Below are positions 1-11,383 of a stretch of DNA of 64,000 nt, in pieces. The notes under the pieces were generated by a model. It saw only the letters and a program-made list of their open reading frames with translations, had not been told where the DNA came from and did not search any database. Source of the DNA: Echinococcus granulosus (taxonomy: Eukaryota; Platyhelminthes; Cestoda; Cyclophyllidea; Taeniidae); NCBI RefSeq assembly GCF_000524195.1, contig NW_020170385.1:1257898-1321897 (forward strand). The letters are read 5' to 3'. Position numbers and translations under genes: made by a program. Every line of letters begins with the position of its first letter. The stretch's first letter is position 1.

Positions 1-141
1 ATCTTGTTTCCGAACCCGTAAGAGGCATACATTTTTGAGTTTAATTCTATTTTTTGCGCTTACTTCCCTCTCTGAATCCGGTTTAACTATAACCGAAATG
101 GGTACAAACTAATCGACGTCACTCTACATATTCGATTTTAG

Positions 142-3100
142 CCCCTGTGCCAAACAATAATTTTCGACATCCCAGTCCCTCATCGTGACTCTGGAACTTC
201 GAGTTTGGGAATTCGATTTGAAGAGTGGGCAGAGCCTAGAATAATTCACGCCTACTCCGAATTCAAAGGACCCGAAGTTATTGTCGACCACATGGTTGGA
301 GATACAGACAACCTGGAAGATAATCTTTCCGGTCTCTTTGTTAAACAAATATTGACTGGTAGTCCTGCTAGCAAAGAATTAACCTCGGGAAGCATTAGAC
401 CAGGTGATCGGCTAATTGCCGTCGATGGTCATAGTGTCACTAATCTTTCGCTTACAGTAAGCTCCTTGTTGCATTGCATACCTGTTTTCGGTAGTAAATA
501 TTAACCAAACTTTTATTTTTTAGGAAATTTCTACAAAACTTAAATTGGCCATTGAGAAAGCTCAATGTAAAATGGTGGGGAAGAGTAAACAAGCCTTTCT
601 TGAGCTAACCATGAATCGCTTCTTCCATTGCAGCGATAAGCAAAATTCTTGGCCCAAGACTAAATCTATGTTGAGGCCGGGATCAGACGCGATTTTTGAC
701 AAATTGACAGTGCAAAATAAGTATGCTTATAAATTGGATTACTTTGATGCACTTATTACAAATCACAATTTAGTTAAAATCCAATATTTACATAAACAAG
801 CTGGATAGCGATTTTATATTTACTTTATTTGCTGCGGATATCTGCATGTATTGACTTTACTAGTGCCATTACGCTTTGGCAAGAATGATTAAAGAAACGA
901 ATTCTTTTCAACATGGTTGATCTCTTGAATGTGGTTATAAATCCAGTCCCACTGCACGAATTTCCTAAGCTTTAACACAAAGGTTAAATACATACAACCT
1001 GTAAGGCGTGATAATCCCCCTAGCTTTTGCCTATGCTATCCTGAAAACTCCGATGTTCAATGAATACTGAATATACTGTAGTTTTTTTGCTATTTTGATA
1101 GCTCCAATGGAGAAATTCTGATAAAAAAGGTAAATATGGTAGCTGCAAAGGATAGAAAAGATTCGACCGAAGTTCCATCGCGGCGACTGGCACGCACCCC
1201 CTCAGTGGACTCGCGTTGCCGCTCGAGGCGAGAGCGAGAAAGCCGCTCACCATCAGACTCTCCCGTGCGCTGTCAGTCGGCCTTCAGTCGCGACGGCGTA
1301 GGACGGCGTAGCGTCTCTGAGAAACGCCACGCTCACATAAGTGCTACCAACTTCTCGCATTATAATGACAACGCTCTGCCCTTCTGCAACAAGGGTGGCG
1401 AGCAGGGTATGTAGCCGTGATTGGTCATTCCTTTCGAAAACACTCCTACCGTAGTGTGTAAGTGCTGAGATCAGGTACGCCTTCGTTTTAAAAGGTCGGA
1501 CTCTACTTCAAACTAATTACAGTCAGCATCGCAAGTAAATAATTGCTGCAAATTTTGATCTTCCAACGTGGCAAAGCTAAATTATGTTTTAAGGACCCGT
1601 ATATATTTGGCGTACCTTTTCTGTGCAGCATCTCGCCTTTACTCGACAATGCCATCTTCGCGAAAAATTCGGCAAATTCGCCGCTCCAAGCAAGATCGTC
1701 CTTCGGGTCCAATTAAGCCAGTCCATGCAGAGGAGTTAGAGAAAGCTCAAGAAGCAACAGGAGCTGCTGCATCCCAAAGTTTTTTGATTCCTCCCACGCA
1801 AAAGCATCGAATGGATGACAGTGATGTCCTTCGGACGGACGCAGGTAGGTGGAGAGGTGCATGATTGGTAGAGATCGCCTTTGTAATCTATACTTTTTTT
1901 TCGGAAGACCATCTCGCAAAAAATTCGAAACAGATCTACTGGACCTGTTTCAATCAGTCAAAATGTTTGAAATATAATCTCTGTAGGATTGGGTGTTTAA
2001 CACTGTCCACATTGGCATAAATGCAGGTTGAAGGGAAAATACAAGCGAATAAATTATCGGTTTTGGGAAGGTAGAGGACCGGAGAAGTTTCGTTTGTCAA
2101 ACTGATCCTGATGCATTGGCCATTGTTTAAAGACACTCCATCTAATCCCGCTTTTACATGAGTAACAGGTGATTTCGCATGTGTGTATGGGCGGATTTAA
2201 TGGTTCGCGCGCCCTCATTTAGAACTCAGTGGCCTACTCAACATCACTTGCTCGGGTGATTCGAGGTTGCAGTGGCGCGCATTGGTGTACGGTTGTGTGC
2301 AGGCGCGAGCTCTCCACCACGTGCCGCAGCTTGTGGCATTCCGTTTTTTTGTGCAAAACAAACGTGGACTTCGTATCCGTCATTATTACTGACAAACTCA
2401 CCACATCAACCAAATCGAAGTCTTGGGGATGCTGTTTACTGTGGAATAGCGATCTGTAGCATTCACTCAACTTTACTCGCGGTAGACTATTTGGTGGAAA
2501 AGATTATTCAACTGGGCGTTTTACTTGTCACTTAAACAGTGTTGCGAATGCTGAACGAATGGAGGCAGAACTTCATTAAGTGAAAAAGATTTAAATGGAG
2601 TTGGTGTTTAATAAGTAGAAGCAAGAAACAAATGTGGTTTGATAGTTCCTAATTAAGAAGTTTTTGTCAGAAAATTCCTTGTAGGCACGTTGTGCCATTT
2701 GTATTAAAGTGATTAGCTCAAAATTGAAACATATTATAACATCAAAATCAACAAAAAAAAATGCTCGGAAATCAAACGACGAATTTCCTAAACAAGGGGA
2801 TTGCGAGTTATGCAATCTATGCAAAGTCTTATTTGATTGATTCCGAATTAGTCCTTATTCATCACGAGAGTGGCAAGTAACTCCAATCTGCTCTCACAAC
2901 AGAATAGTAGGTTCAATTTAGTCATCTTACTCTTGCTTGCGTTTAATTTTGTGAAGGTGGACGGCGTGACAACGTAATATCTCCCTCCAGTATTTTCAAC
3001 TAACCCGCTCTTCGTACCCAGCCAAACCCGTGTTTGTGCGAATAACGGTTAACGGTTCCGTGATTGTGGGGGTCTCGCTTTTCCATTGGCTGGTGTTCAG

Positions 3101-6100
3101 AAGAGCGTGGTTCGCTCACACAGGAACCGCGCACTCTAGCACTTTTTCCTTGAAAATGCTCTCCTACGGTTATTTTCTGAAATCCAAGTGGCTATTTAAC
3201 TTTGCATTGCCAATTTACTATATATCTCTGAATGAATAAATTTCCTTCGAAGGATTCAATAATAGTCGATATCAGGAGGCTGAAATTTATGAATTGCACT
3301 GTGACCTACCCAATTTGCTAATATTCGTAGTTCATTCACATTTCACGTATGAACTCGTTACACCAAGTCCTGATTTTGAGACTAAATCGCCTACTTAGAT
3401 TATGAAATCACCAGTTACGTTCAGGCTCAATGTGTCCGAACTTCCTTTTTTTGCTTACCTTTTGTTATTTGCGCGAATTTAGCTTAGCTTAATTCCTACG
3501 GCTCTTAGGTAAGTATTTTTTTGCCAGTCATGTAGATTTTTATTTTACATACCCTCTTTCATAGTGTGCGGTGAAGTAGTGCACGTTTGTTTGTTTCTAC
3601 TGTGGTCTCTCCCGCAACAGCGTGGCTTCAGCCCTAAACTCAGGTCGGCTGACGAGGCCTTTTCGTCATGCGACACGCATTTGGTCTCGTGCGCGTGCCT
3701 GCATTTGCTGGGGGCGTCACCCCCAAACAAGTTGTAATAATTTGCAATTTCACAATCCGCTTTAATAGTATAACAATAAATAATGACGGCAGACAAAATC
3801 GCTAGCTGTGACGGTGAGTTAATCATTTGCTCATGGAATTTAGTACCACTTAAATACCATCTCAATAAGACTTTAAAAATAATAATAGTAACCACTACAT
3901 TTCCTTCGCTTGGCTATTTGTAAAGTGGATTTTGCTGGTATAAGGACATATTTTGTTCAAAATAAAGGCAAACAAACTCTGAAACGTACTAAAGACTATG
4001 AGAGTAGGTGATATTTGCCATTTACATCAGTATGAACACAACATATAAAATTGAAATACCTAAGTCCAAAGGTGAATGGGGCCAGACTTTGCAGCAGGGT
4101 CGCCATAACTTTCTAGTGTAACCACAAAAACTGCTTTGGGTAACCTCAGGTGACCTCGAATTCACGCAGTTCCGGTAATACATGCAGCAATTTTGACGCT
4201 TAGAAACGTTAACTAAAGCCGGGGTGCTGCGTTTACTGACTTTATTTCGATGCGCTAACTGGATGCATGTGTAATTGCCGCAATGGAATTCGAAAAAAAA
4301 TACTTTCGGTTCCGATCGTACGTGTCTGTGTTTCAATAGGATTTTATTGAATTAATAAATAATTTCAAATAAGGAACGGTCGGGTGCACCTTTGTTTGCT
4401 GTGTAAAATTATTGGATATGCTCTTCCTTCTTGGAGCATCTATGCTCAATTTCTATTCAAAGAGCATTAAATAATTTGTTCTTGACATCGCACAAACTAT
4501 AACATAGTCAGACATGATTGGTATTTTCAGTTATGTCTTATTGTCTTTGTGAGGCACTTTTTAGTCAGGTTGAAGTGCATTTATGATTGCGTATTTTTTT
4601 AACTATTTCATTTGTAAGTACCTTCTTTGATTTTCAGTTGATGACCCTCGTGCTCGGTCTCATAACCACAGCTTCCGAGCCGCAGTAAATCCCGAATCTG
4701 TTCATCGATCACCGCCGCCAACACCACCTAAGCCCACCATAGACTATTGCCTTCAGAATGACATCCACCGGACAGTCACGCCCCCCCTTCCCGCAAGACG
4801 TTCCAGAGTGGTTCCACCCACTACAAATTTCAGAAGGAGGGACAGTGCTCCCAAACCTACCATTCCATCCCCATCGCCTTCACTCAGTTCGCCAACATCA
4901 TCAACAGCTACCGCACAGCACAAAATGTTTGAAGAAATTCTGCAGTAAGCTTGTTATGATGTGTCGCCTTAGTGTGGGATATAAATCCCAATAGCAGTTG
5001 TTCTTTGGTCCTTGTGGGAATGAGGGTAGTATTGTTACTTAATGCCAATATTTCCTCAGTAATACAAACCTAATGACTTTGGCATTCAAAAGAACCTCCA
5101 AGTGCCCAAATTTTAATGATATTTGGTCACCGTAGTTAACATAAACAAACTGATGTACAAAACGGTGCCCTGAAAGAGGCTTGATAATGCCTAGTCTTGA
5201 TTCAATCTAATTATCATTTTGTCCATTATGCAAAGAGTTATTAGATGAAAATGTACTTTCAACGAAAGCATTCTGAATCAATTTCACCTGTTAGGATTGC
5301 TTGGAAAGGCATCCAAACAGGTGAATGAGCGGCTTCTAGACTTGTTATAACTTATTTGGAATCAGCTAAGCACTGTGTTGGAACGAATCCATTTAACTTA
5401 ATATGCTATCACAATAGAATTCCATCACTTCAATTATTATAATGTCGAATTTTTTAGTTTCCTCCGGTGAGTGATAGTTACTGCGGTGCTTTTCTTTACA
5501 CTATCATGTCAAGACTGCATGATTCTGGCAGTTGTAATGCATCCGCGGCGTAGATCATCTTGCCCTTTTTTCATCTACACCTTCAGTTTTGAGTTCAAAA
5601 AAAGATATTTTAAAATTATTTGAGTACAAATGTGTAATGTTTGTGGCAGTCAAATCGAGTGTAAAGAAGCACAATTGTTTTGGATATTGTAGACTCCTAT
5701 TTGCACTGAGTGTGATGAAAATATTTGAGTTTTAATCTCACAAGTAATATTTCGGTAATAAACCTTTGTTTGTATCAGTCGCCTGACTTTTCATTTTCAT
5801 CGTTAGCCTATGTACACCAGGGTCACCGTGACCACACCAACGCGCACTGCTAACCTATATAGATATACCATAACCTATATACGTGACATTTTTTTAAATA
5901 GGTAAATTAGGGGTCTTTTAAGAATTGTGGAAACCTTTACCAAGCTTATTTGTTCAATTGCGCCACTATTACGAGGTTTGCTTCTACATAACAAAAGCCT
6001 AGCTATGTCTTCTATTCAATCGCCCTTCTCGTTAAGATTTATGGAAACAAAGTGTGTGCAAGGCCACTAATCAGATTTTGGAATTCGCGTTCACAATGTG

Positions 6101-9100
6101 ATTGATTCTTCAAGCGAAATAAGGCAGATTTTAGTAAAACCGGCACAATGTTAGTTAAATAATGCGGTATACTCAGTCATCAGGGCTGACTGCAAACATG
6201 CAAGAATGATGATTTCATGATAGATTTAGGGAAATAATTGACGCAGTAAAGGAGGACGTGGGAAGTATAGTTTTTGCGAGACTGAAGAAACACAAATAAA
6301 TAAAACTTCCAGATTTGAGTACATGGCGCTTCAATTCCCATCTTTCCCTTTTTATTAGGTCGTAGATCGGGGCAGTGGTGTACTGTGGACTTGCATTGTA
6401 AAAACCTCCACATTTTCATTTTTAAGAGTGCATCGCAGCGACAAGAAGGATGCTCATTGCTTTTCCTCTTCTCGGAAAGTATCCCCTGGATCGTGTGATC
6501 GTGAAGAAGAGTCTGTCACATTCTCTATCGCTAGCCTTCCACGTAGCTCCGCCAAGCATGTTGTCCTTACCGATGTTAGACCTCTGGCCTCTGAGCTTCG
6601 AAAAACCCCCTCTCCTGTTGAATTTAACGCCTACGCAGTTGAACAAAAGGAAATTTCTCATTTTTCCCGGCCCTCAAGGACAAAATCATTCCCTAGTTTC
6701 CTTGAAGAAGTAGAAACCAGCCTTCCCAAACGACGCATCAGTCGAGTGAATGAACCTTTGCAGGTGGAGGGACCGAGCTTCAGCGCTTCCGATCCCGCTG
6801 CCACATGTACTCGAAAGGATCTTCTGAAACTTTCGTCTCCAGCCCTTTTGCACGATGGTTGCATCACTGTTCCGAGTATGATGATGCATAAAAATGATGT
6901 TTCCAACGGACCCCTGCCTCCACAAGCTTTCTCAGTTTCTCACTGCGGCTCAAGGAATAATGATAACAGCGTAAGTAGCATTCCGGAGACCTGCCTTGTG
7001 CTTTACCACTTAAAATTTAAATTGTCTGGTAGCCAAATGGTGAACTGAGTAACTGGTACGCTTTAAGTCACTTGCCCGAAATTAGAGAATCTCTCAACCA
7101 CTCTTGAGTAATGAGGCAAGCATTTTCATAGTGTAGGCGTAAACCGCTCGGTGTAAGCGGGTAGCAAGGATGCATAAATTAGCATGTCCTTATAATATGG
7201 AATTGTAAGGTGTGACCGTCACGCAGCCAATTATGCAGCATCATCATAAAACCCGTTTATCAAAAATCATAGAGTGGAGAATTGGGCAGGAAGGACTTTT
7301 CCCTCAAAAATCACATAATCTAGTGGTTTCATCAATTTAGGCTTGAGACAAACTTTGCTCTTATTTGTTGCGGCTGAACTGGTGTGTACATGAGGCGAAA
7401 ATGACGCGTGCTTTGCGCTGCGCCTATACCCACCTCCGAAATTACAATCGTGCTGTTCGGTATCACTTTTTTCGCCTTTATTTACTGTTTCCTTAGTTCA
7501 TGCGTACTAAATAAGCAAATGTGAGAATAACACATGGTTTTCGTATTTTAATTAGCCATTTCTACTGAATATCAATTATACCCTTAAAATCGGATGTGTG
7601 CATTACCATTATCATTAATGATTTTACAGATTACTTTTGGTGCTAGCTTATATTCCTTAACAGCATAACCTAGGACCAATCGAAACGTCCATTTAGCCCT
7701 GCTATTTGCTCTTGCTTATCGAAAGGCTTGGCTGACAATACCCAGGTCAACCATGCAAGCACATATCGCAGCTGTGAAATCCGACTCGCCCCACGCCATC
7801 GTGCGCTCGCGCTCACCGTCTAGTATCCACGTGAATGAGGCAAGGGGCGACTACGGCAGACCCTCGACCAGCACTTCTTCCGATCGCTCTCGACGCCTCT
7901 CACACTCCCTCAATCGACCCGACAAAAGTTCAACCAATCCCCAGCATCAACCCAGTCCCAAGAACCAGATCACCTATCCACAGGTTAGTTTTCGCTTTTT
8001 GTGTAAGTTAGTACTATTTCAATTGCTCCACACCACTCTCAACCTGGGAGTTGAATATGAATATAGAGATGCAGTAAAACGCTACATCATTACAAAGTCA
8101 TAGTTGCAATTATTTGGCACTTTAACCCATAAAACTTTTAAAGCTTGTTTTATAGAATCTTATCTTACCTTGCAGAACTAATGGTGAGTGTTTTCAGAGC
8201 ATTTGCAAATCATTACAACCTTTAGCTTCAAGGCAATTTTGTGACTCCAAGTCATTCACAAGCTACACTTGAAAACTTTAGAGACGCAGTAAACACATTA
8301 AAATGTATGTCAAATCTTCACTGAAACCACAACACCAACACTTTAAGTAGCATAAGGAGAATACATAACGATCATGGATACAGGTCATTTTAGATGAACA
8401 TAAAGACTTCTAGACCAGTTTAGAGATGGATTACTCCTTAACTCTGTTTTTGTGTACATAAATCCTACATTTCTAATAATTATTACACGTTCGGAGCCGA
8501 TACTACTTCGTGGAATACAAACGAGGATGCAGAAATTCTGACACCTTGGCCTTTCGAGGGCAAACTGAAAATACCAGTGACTTAATGGTATCAGGTGTGC
8601 ATACTGCAGTTTGTCGTTGGGATGTTTTAGATGAAGGAAATAAGGGAAGTTGACACACACTTGCCTAATTTCGCCACACCTCAGATGAATACATGAGTTG
8701 TAGGCTTGCACACACACACACACACGCACCTACTCTCTGAATGATCAAATGGCAGTGGTTTCCATACTTGGTAAGGGATGAAAGCAAGTAGATATTCGTT
8801 GCATGTCATCAAGCAAGGACTAACAAGTCATGGGCCTGGTTGCTGCTAGATTAATTTAACAGTTTTAAGAATTTGAAAGAGGTTCAATAACGCTTCATTT
8901 GTTCTAAATGCATTCCATTGCACACGAACCTGCATTCAATAGCTATTTGAGTGACAGCATAGTCCTCGATACCACCCTCCGAAAATCATTATTAAAACAG
9001 CTACTTGACCACTTTGTAGCGTTGGCCGATCACAGAAAGCAGTCCCGCCAAAATTTTTGTTACATTAGAAGCATAGGTTTGAGAATCATAACGTATTACG

Positions 9101-10652
9101 ATTAGCTGGAGTCGGCGCAATTTTTGATGTGTTTCGGGTATTTTTTTGGCTGGAGTCAATCGTTTTGGGACTTAGCTTGTGCTATTACTTTCCTGAAACA
9201 TGCAATTTTTTGCTTCCGTGTCACAATCACTAATTAATATTTCTAATGTATGCTAACACCACACGTAGTTCCTTGATTTTGTACATTTGCAGTGCATATT
9301 AACAGCTTTTTATTTTGCATAGAATAATTCTACGTTGCGGTGAACAACTACTAATCTTACCCATCTCTTAACCATAAGACAAATGTGTAACCACAAGTAA
9401 TTAAAGTTAAGACACTCTAGACTTAAATGTAAGGTGGGATATTTTTACAATCTGGAAAATTATTTTGTTTAGAATTGTATCAACCCTTTTTATGATGAAT
9501 GTGTGGATGGATTAAGTCCTTACAAAGTGGTGACCGGTTAATACGATTTAGACACTAAAACTAGCGTCATGAATTTGCGTGATTCAATTTAGGAAATAAC
9601 CTAACTTCCAAAAAATCAAACATTGGGAACTCATGAGTTTAGATACAGGTTGGAAAAGCTTTTACTGTCCATTCCTGCCACAATATGCATGCTTCTATTC
9701 CTCTATAACGTGACAGAAAAGTAGGGAAACTGCAGAATGAAAAGGCGAGCAATTTGTTGCTGAAAAACCAAAAGATTATGATTGTCCGCGGCTTGCTGGG
9801 AACGATTCTGAAGTGGAATTATGGAGCAACCAATGGCAATTATATTGTTTCAGGAAGGACTAGGCGTAAATGCATTTCACGATTTGGAAAGACAGATCAA
9901 AACATGGTTTGAGCATTATTTTATACATTTCCATGATTGCACACTTATTTTATCACATAAAAACGCACACTAATGCTACGCCTTGCGCAACTTCACAACA
10001 TCCTTCACCACTTTTTTTTGAAATCTTACCCGAGTTTTCTTTTTGTAGCCCTTCAAACATGAGCCCTATCAAGCTTGTGCTCCATTTTATTCTCCAACCA
10101 CAACGGAATCCTATCTCATCGAAGTTGCTCGAGATAATCGGATGTACCTCCTCAACAATCAACCCGAACTCCCCTTTCATCCACTTCCTTTCTTAAAACT
10201 GAGCCATCCCAGATTACACACCTCACCACTGCTTACAATAACGTAAGCGTTCCAACGCTTTAAATTCGATTATTCTGTGAAATTTGAACTTCGATTAGAC
10301 ATTCTGCCAATAAGATCAAAATACGAGGTTATTGATCTTGTTAACCCCCTTTGAGTAAATAGAGTGGATCATTGCGAATCTTATGGCAGTATCAAATACA
10401 TAGAGGTAGTTTTCACGAAAAAAGACAAATACAAATGCGAGATCCCCTTGCTTTAAAATTTACAATGATGTGTCAGCGCCTGCCTGGCTGTGTAGAACAC
10501 GGATCTACAGTATCGTGATAAAGGCATCCGACCCCATCATCCTAATTGGAGACCAATATGACAATTATAATGCTCTAACTCCTTACAAATGAGTTATTTA
10601 AACTTTACCAAATATTTATTTTAGACAAGCACGTTCGATCAGGCGATGTTGA
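142..10652 (+). CDS. PARD3: Par-3 (partitioning defective 3) polarity scaffold, 3' part
   Basis: Cortical scaffold that with Par-6 and atypical PKC sets cell polarity. Exons I infer: 142-456, 524-720, 1102-1406, 1629-1844, 4638-4944, 6427-6970, 7726-7983, 10049-10242, 10625-10652; intron phases match at every join. Exons 1-2 encode a PDZ domain with carboxylate loop SSLGIRF and core GLFVKQIL...PGDRLIAVDG, closest in my memory to Par-3 PDZ3, but with a long insert between strands 2 and 3. Exon 3 carries GRRSVSEKR, matching the aPKC-phosphorylated CR3 motif GRQSMSEKR of human PARD3. Exon 5 has NHSFRAAV, matching NESFRAA. The remainder is Ser/Pro-rich, as in the Par-3 tail. The N-terminus, PDZ1 and PDZ2 lie left of the window. 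The first six exons are well supported; the last two, and the terminal exon of only nine codons plus stop, rest on open frame and phase alone. Confidence 0.85.
1845..4637 (+). other. Par-3 intron, 2.8 kb
   Basis: Bounded by donor GTAGGT at 1845 and acceptor TTTTCAG ending at 4637. Mostly AT-rich. Two GC-richer islands stand out, about 2200-2360 and 3560-3730. They may be old repeat insertions, but I recognise no family. Short open frames inside them overlap on both strands and show no protein family. Confidence 0.7.
4945..6426 (+). other. Par-3 intron, 1.5 kb
   Basis: Donor GTAAGC at 4945 and acceptor CATTTTTAAG ending at 6426. The choice of acceptor is fixed by phase: one base completes the split Gln codon. 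I see nothing else in it. Confidence 0.7.
6971..7725 (+). other. Par-3 intron, 755 bp
   Basis: Donor GTAAGT at 6971, a textbook site. Acceptor TTATCGAAAG ends at 7725 behind a moderate pyrimidine stretch. The nearby AG at 7745 was not used because the phase-0 frame from it hits a stop. Confidence 0.6.
7984..10048 (+). other. Par-3 intron, 2.1 kb
   Basis: Donor GTTAGT at 7984, acceptor TTTCTTTTTGTAG ending at 10048. Contains a short CA microsatellite near 8709-8725. No other feature seen. Confidence 0.6.
8709..8727. repeat. (CA)n microsatellite
   Basis: About eight CA dinucleotides followed by an interrupted CGCAC, inside a Par-3 intron. Confidence 0.9.
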
Positions 10653-11383
10653 ATTCAGCCAAACACTTTGACATCGGCCAACACCAGCGAATTACAGCAT
10701 CACTCCATTCCTCCAACATCTTTTTACCATGCCTTTGCATTTGGACGACTCTAATTTCCTCTTACTCCTCACTCGAGGGGATTACCAGCATTGCTTACGT
10801 CTCCCCATTCAAGCTGATGAGACTCACCTCGCTTTTGTATGTCCCATTACCAAACATATCTGCTCAGTGACCATTGACCTTCAGACATCTTGCCCCATTG
10901 GTTGTCTACCGATTTATTATTTCGTGCGTATTTGAATACACAACGTGCTGTGAGCCAAGAAGCTAAAATTCGCTTCTCAGAAAATCCACATACTTGCTTT
11001 GTGTTGTGTTTGAGAGACCAATATACACTTTGTTGACCGTTTATTTGTCCTGAAACGCTTATTTTACAACCCAGCAACGACACCCTTTCTGGAGTTAGTA
11101 TTGATCTCCAAATTTGCCGTCAAACTGGACAAGCGTTTGCTGCGAATGACACATGAATCAAAATAGAAAGTTGCCACAGATTGCTGTTTGTGAATGTAAT
11201 CACGTCCGAAGTGGCGTCCAAGTAGCTACTAACCAGTAACCAGTAGGAAAAGTGAAATTCGACTCGGGAGCTGTGTTCATTAACTTGAGCACAATGAAGT
11301 GAAGTGCACTTACAATAAGGAGAGGAGAGAAATTGTCCAATTGCACAGTTTCCACGAAGATCAAATACTAGGAGTCAAGAGCA
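10653..11383. other. Par-3 / LIPT1 convergent spacer
   Basis: Lies between the predicted Par-3 stop and the LIPT1 stop. No canonical AATAAA is visible for Par-3 on the + strand here. A good signal for LIPT1 exists on the - strand at 11040-11045. An open frame running to 10870 after the strong acceptor at 10624 (phase 0) does not match the phase of the preceding Par-3 exon. Confidence 0.5.
11040..11045 (-). terminator. LIPT1 polyadenylation signal candidate
   Basis: AATAAA on the - strand (TTTATT on +), about 340 bases beyond the LIPT1 stop codon. It is the first canonical hexamer I found after the stop. Confidence 0.5.

Noticed and set aside
2229..2535. tRNA-like or SINE-like B-box (GATTCGAGG) in a GC-rich patch
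   Set aside because: No matching A-box at the right distance and no cloverleaf could be drawn.
3545..3895. 116-codon frame in a Par-3 intron (-) as a separate gene
   Set aside because: Composition changes abruptly along it, no splice or start context supports it and no family is recognisable.
10625..10870. Long frame after the acceptor at 10624 as the Par-3 last exon
   Set aside because: It needs phase-0 entry, but the preceding exon leaves two bases and no alternative donor keeps its frame.
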